Assembly: GCA_029565595.1 (NCBI GenBank)
Contig: JAKQNV010000175.1
Coordinates: 1 to 32,126, forward strand
Length of the DNA: 32,126 nucleotides
Direction: 5' to 3'
From: Candidatus Cloacimonadota bacterium
GTDB taxonomy: Bacteria > Cloacimonadota > Cloacimonadia > Cloacimonadales > Cloacimonadaceae
Shown: positions 29,955 through 32,126 of the stretch, in pieces
How positions within the stretch are numbered: the first letter of the stretch is position 1
Layout of the letters: every line of letters starts with the position of its first letter
Translations under genes and position numbers: made by a program
The notes under the pieces: generated by a model
Seen by the model: only the letters and a program-made list of their open reading frames with translations
Database searches by the model: none
Told to the model about the DNA's origin: nothing

Positions 29955-32126
29955 ATGAAACACGCGATCATTTTCCTGGTTTTAATCGTTGCCGGCGCCC
30001 TCCTCAGCGCCCAAACATTGGACCATGGCCTAGCCGCAAGCAACGCCAAGGCGGCCATCCCAAGATATCCGGCGGTCGATCCCGACGCTTATGAAAACGA
30101 CGATACGGCGAACACCGCCCAATTGATCCAGATCTATCCCACCCTGCACACCCAGAACCACACCATCGACTCTCCCCCACCGGCGGTTGATCTGGATTGG
30201 TTCAGGTTCTACGGCGAATCCGGCAAGATCTATTTTTTCTGGTCCACAGGCTCCACCAATACGGGAATCGGCCTGTATCAGGATAACGGGACCACCCAGA
30301 TCGACACGGACGACGACAGCGGCGACGGCAACAACTTCTTCCTCCAATTCGAGCCGGCCACTTCCGCCTATTACAAGCTGGTCGTTTCCGGATATGCTGC
30401 CGGGGCCTACGTGTTTTGTTATCTCTACACAAATCCGGATCTTTACGAGCCGGATAACCTCCCCACCCAATACACGGATCTGGCCTTGACCCCCTCGCTG
30501 CAAAGCCAGTCCCACACCTTGCATTCCCTATCCGATGCCGACTGGTTCGGCTTCCAGGCCGAGGAAGGAAAATTCAGCGCTTTTTACACCACCGGCTTCA
30601 CCAACACCTGCGCCTGGATCTATGCCGGCGACGGGACCACTTTGCTGGCCACTGCCGAAGGCGGCGGGACGGGAAGCAATTTTGACCTGCAGTTTTTTCC
30701 TACCTACACGGGTTTTCATTTGCTGAAAATCGGCAGCAACAGTTCGCCGCAAGTCGGCCCCTACCTGCTCTACTACCGCTGGGGCATGCTCCCGGACGCC
30801 TATGAACCCGATAACACCGCCGCTCAGGCCTACCCACTGGACATCCTCCCCGCGGAGCAATTTCAACCGCGAAACCTGCAGGACGACAGCGATCAGGATT
30901 GGTGTGCGTTTGAGGCCGAGGCTGGATACACTTATTCATTTTGGTCAACCGGACCTACTGATACCCAGATCTCGCTCTACGACGAAAGCGGAACCACTCT
31001 GATCGATTCCAACGACAATGACGGTGAGGGCTCCAATTTCTTGTTGCATTATGCCGCCATGACGACAGCCAATCTCAAACTTGTGATAGACGGAGTGTCC
31101 GGTTCCGCCGGCCCCTATTGGTTTTATTTCGTCAGGGCCCGGACCTGGGGCAACGACTGGATCTGGGCCGCCAACGTTCCTAATGGCGGCAGTGTCGAGG
31201 CGAGCGCCATCGATCCCGTCTCCGGCTGTATTTATCTGACAGGATATTTTGAAGGAAGCGCCGTTTTCGGACCTTACACGCTCACATCCAGCGGATGGGG
31301 CGATATCTTTGCCGCCAAACTGGACCCCAACGGCAACTGGCTGTGGGCTGTCAGGGCTGGGGGATGGTATTCAGACCGTGGCCTGGATCTCACGGTCACT
31401 CCAAATGGCAACAACATTTACGTTTGTGGCCATTTCGCCGGCTCGGCTGATTTTGGGCCTTACTCGCTTAATACAGACGGTTCGTGGGATTCTGACGTCT
31501 TCGTCGCAAAACTCGACAGCTCCGGAAACTGGCTTTGGGCAGTACAGGCGGGGGGAGATAATTACGACGATGCCAAGACTCTATGTTTGGGAGCGGGAGG
31601 AGATATATTCATCGCGGGAGTATGTTCTTCCGGAGCGTATTTCGGGCCAGCTTATATGGCGTATGGCTGCAAATACATCGCGAAGTTGTTCCCAGACGGC
31701 AGTTGGTTCGGAGCGGCACCCGTCCAAGGGTCATATGACTTTGACGATGACATGAGCCTGTGCGCTGGGCCGGATGGCTGTTTCTACTTGGCCGGACCTT
31801 ATCATAACACAGCCCAATTCGGACAGAACATCACCCTAACCAGCACCGCTACCGGGAAAGACACCTTTGTCGCCAAATTCGACGCCAACGGATATTGGCA
31901 ATGGGCGGCCGATTCAGACGCCCTTGGCACTTGCTTACCGAAAGATATTTGTTTTCAGGGTGATGACTGCTATCTTACAGGATGCTACGAAGGTACGGTC
32001 TATTTTGGATCTTGCCCGCCTCTGACTTACAATCTGTCGTCCGATGTTTTCGTGGCGAAAATCGATTCCTCCGGTAATTGGATCTGGGCGATCAGCGGCG
32101 GCGGCGATGATGCCGATATCGGAAAC
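29955..32126 (+). CDS. Large secreted protein: pre-peptidase-like units plus SBBP repeats (3' truncated by window)
   Basis: The frame is open from the ATG at 29955 to the window end (724 codons) and is absent from the ORF track because no stop is reached. A signal peptide (MKHAIIFLVLIVAGALLSAQ) is followed by three pre-peptidase-C-terminal-like units, each opening with DAYEPDNT or a variant and containing DADWFGFQAEEG-type and YSFWSTGPTDTQISLYD-type blocks. About five SBBP beta-propeller repeats follow (GCIYLTGYFEGSAVFGPYTL, DIFAAKLDPNGNWLWAVRAGG and similar). It is related to the SBBP protein at 6628-8277 but adds the PPC-like front. An exported surface or adhesin-like role is inferred; no catalytic motif is visible. 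GAGAGG precedes the start by 6 bases. Confidence 0.85.
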   Translation, partial: MKHAIIFLVLIVAGALLSAQTLDHGLAASNAKAAIPRYPAVDPDAYENDDTANTAQLIQIYPTLHTQNHTIDSPPPAVDLDWFRFYGESGKIYFFWSTGSTNTGIGLYQDNGTTQIDTDDDSGDGNNFFLQFEPATSAYYKLVVSGYAAGAYVFCYLYTNPDLYEPDNLPTQYTDLALTPSLQSQSHTLHSLSDADWFGFQAEEGKFSAFYTTGFTNTCAWIYAGDGTTLLATAEGGGTGSNFDLQFFPTYTGFHLLKIGSNSSPQVGPYLLYYRWGMLPDAYEPDNTAAQAYPLDILPAEQFQPRNLQDDSDQDWCAFEAEAGYTYSFWSTGPTDTQISLYDESGTTLIDSNDNDGEGSNFLLHYAAMTTANLKLVIDGVSGSAGPYWFYFVRARTWGNDWIWAANVPNGGSVEASAIDPVSGCIYLTGYFEGSAVFGPYTLTSSGWGDIFAAKLDPNGNWLWAVRAGGWYSDRGLDLTVTPNGNNIYVCGHFAGSADFGPYSLNTDGSWDSDVFVAKLDSSGNWLWAVQAGGDNYDDAKTLCLGAGGDIFIAGVCSSGAYFGPAYMAYGCKYIAKLFPDGSWFGAAPVQGSYDFDDDMSLCAGPDGCFYLAGPYHNTAQFGQNITLTSTATGKDTFVAKFDANGYWQWAADSDALGTCLPKDICFQGDDCYLTGCYEGTVYFGSCPPLTYNLSSDVFVAKIDSSGNWIWAISGGGDDADIGN

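Noticed and set aside
29903-30094. 63-aa plus-strand ORF overlapping the leader hairpin
   Set aside because: It is out of frame with the signal-peptide-bearing gene starting at 29955 and overlaps it without recognisable features.
1-32126. CRISPR arrays, prophage, IS transposases, toxin-antitoxin pairs
   Set aside because: No regularly spaced direct repeats, no transposase or integrase motifs, and no phage structural genes were seen on either strand.

Overview
The window looks like a chromosomal segment from an uncultured Gram-negative bacterium. It carries lipoproteins and secreted proteins with beta-propeller (SBBP) and pre-peptidase-like repeats, a class A PBP, an orphan MlaF-type ATPase and the alternative bacterial GlmU-like enzyme. 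This protein style and the C-terminal FYRVTALKE-type ending suggest Candidatus Cloacimonadota or a Fibrobacteres-Chlorobi-Bacteroidetes-like relative. That placement is inferred from gene style only. Coding DNA is GC-rich and densely packed, with many ATGA-type overlaps; the few intergenic gaps are visibly AT-richer.

Layout. Positions 1-5.9 kb (+ strand) hold the 3' end of rho, a TPR/SPOR periplasmic protein, mutS and a SurA/PpiD-like lipoprotein. Positions 5.9-11.06 kb are an accessory stretch: a repeat-rich gap, a four-TM membrane protein and a large SBBP beta-propeller protein on the minus strand, then an AT-rich gap, a secreted FGE/SUMF1-fold protein on the plus strand, and another AT-rich gap with possible decayed coding remnants. 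Positions 11.06-27.33 kb are one long minus-strand run (transcription order): radA, pgpH-like HD phosphodiesterase, ybeY, CNNM/CorC-type protein, VanZ-like protein, MlaF-like ATPase, Gx-transporter-like protein, class A PBP (interrupted by one in-frame TAA), GlmU-like enzyme, PSP1/RicT, rlmN, deoC, tandem-ThyX, tRNA-Arg(CCG) and an ABC-F ATPase. Positions 27.5-29.2 kb (+) form a compact thiol/redox cassette: glutaredoxin-like protein, MarR regulator, OsmC-family protein and thioredoxin-like lipoprotein, closed by an intrinsic terminator. Positions 29.3-29.95 kb are a repeat-rich, hairpin-rich gap leading into a very large secreted protein (three pre-peptidase-like units followed by SBBP repeats) that runs off the end.

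How the parts fit. The long minus-strand run mixes envelope synthesis (PBP, GlmU-like, Gx transporter, MlaF), nucleotide-second-messenger hydrolysis (PgpH family), RNA maturation and modification (YbeY, RlmN, RicT) and nucleotide metabolism (DeoC, ThyX). The redox cassette is self-contained, with a regulator between the enzymes. The most notable points are the lone in-frame stop two codons before the SxN motif of an otherwise intact PBP, a cysteine-rich N-terminal segment on DeoC, a tandem ThyX whose hallmark motif is split between repeats, polypurine G-quadruplex-like tracts (one forming a Shine-Dalgarno-less pyrimidine leader for the ABC-F gene), a dispersed intergenic repeat family partly arranged as inverted pairs, and a CTTGACA box ahead of all three large secreted-protein genes.
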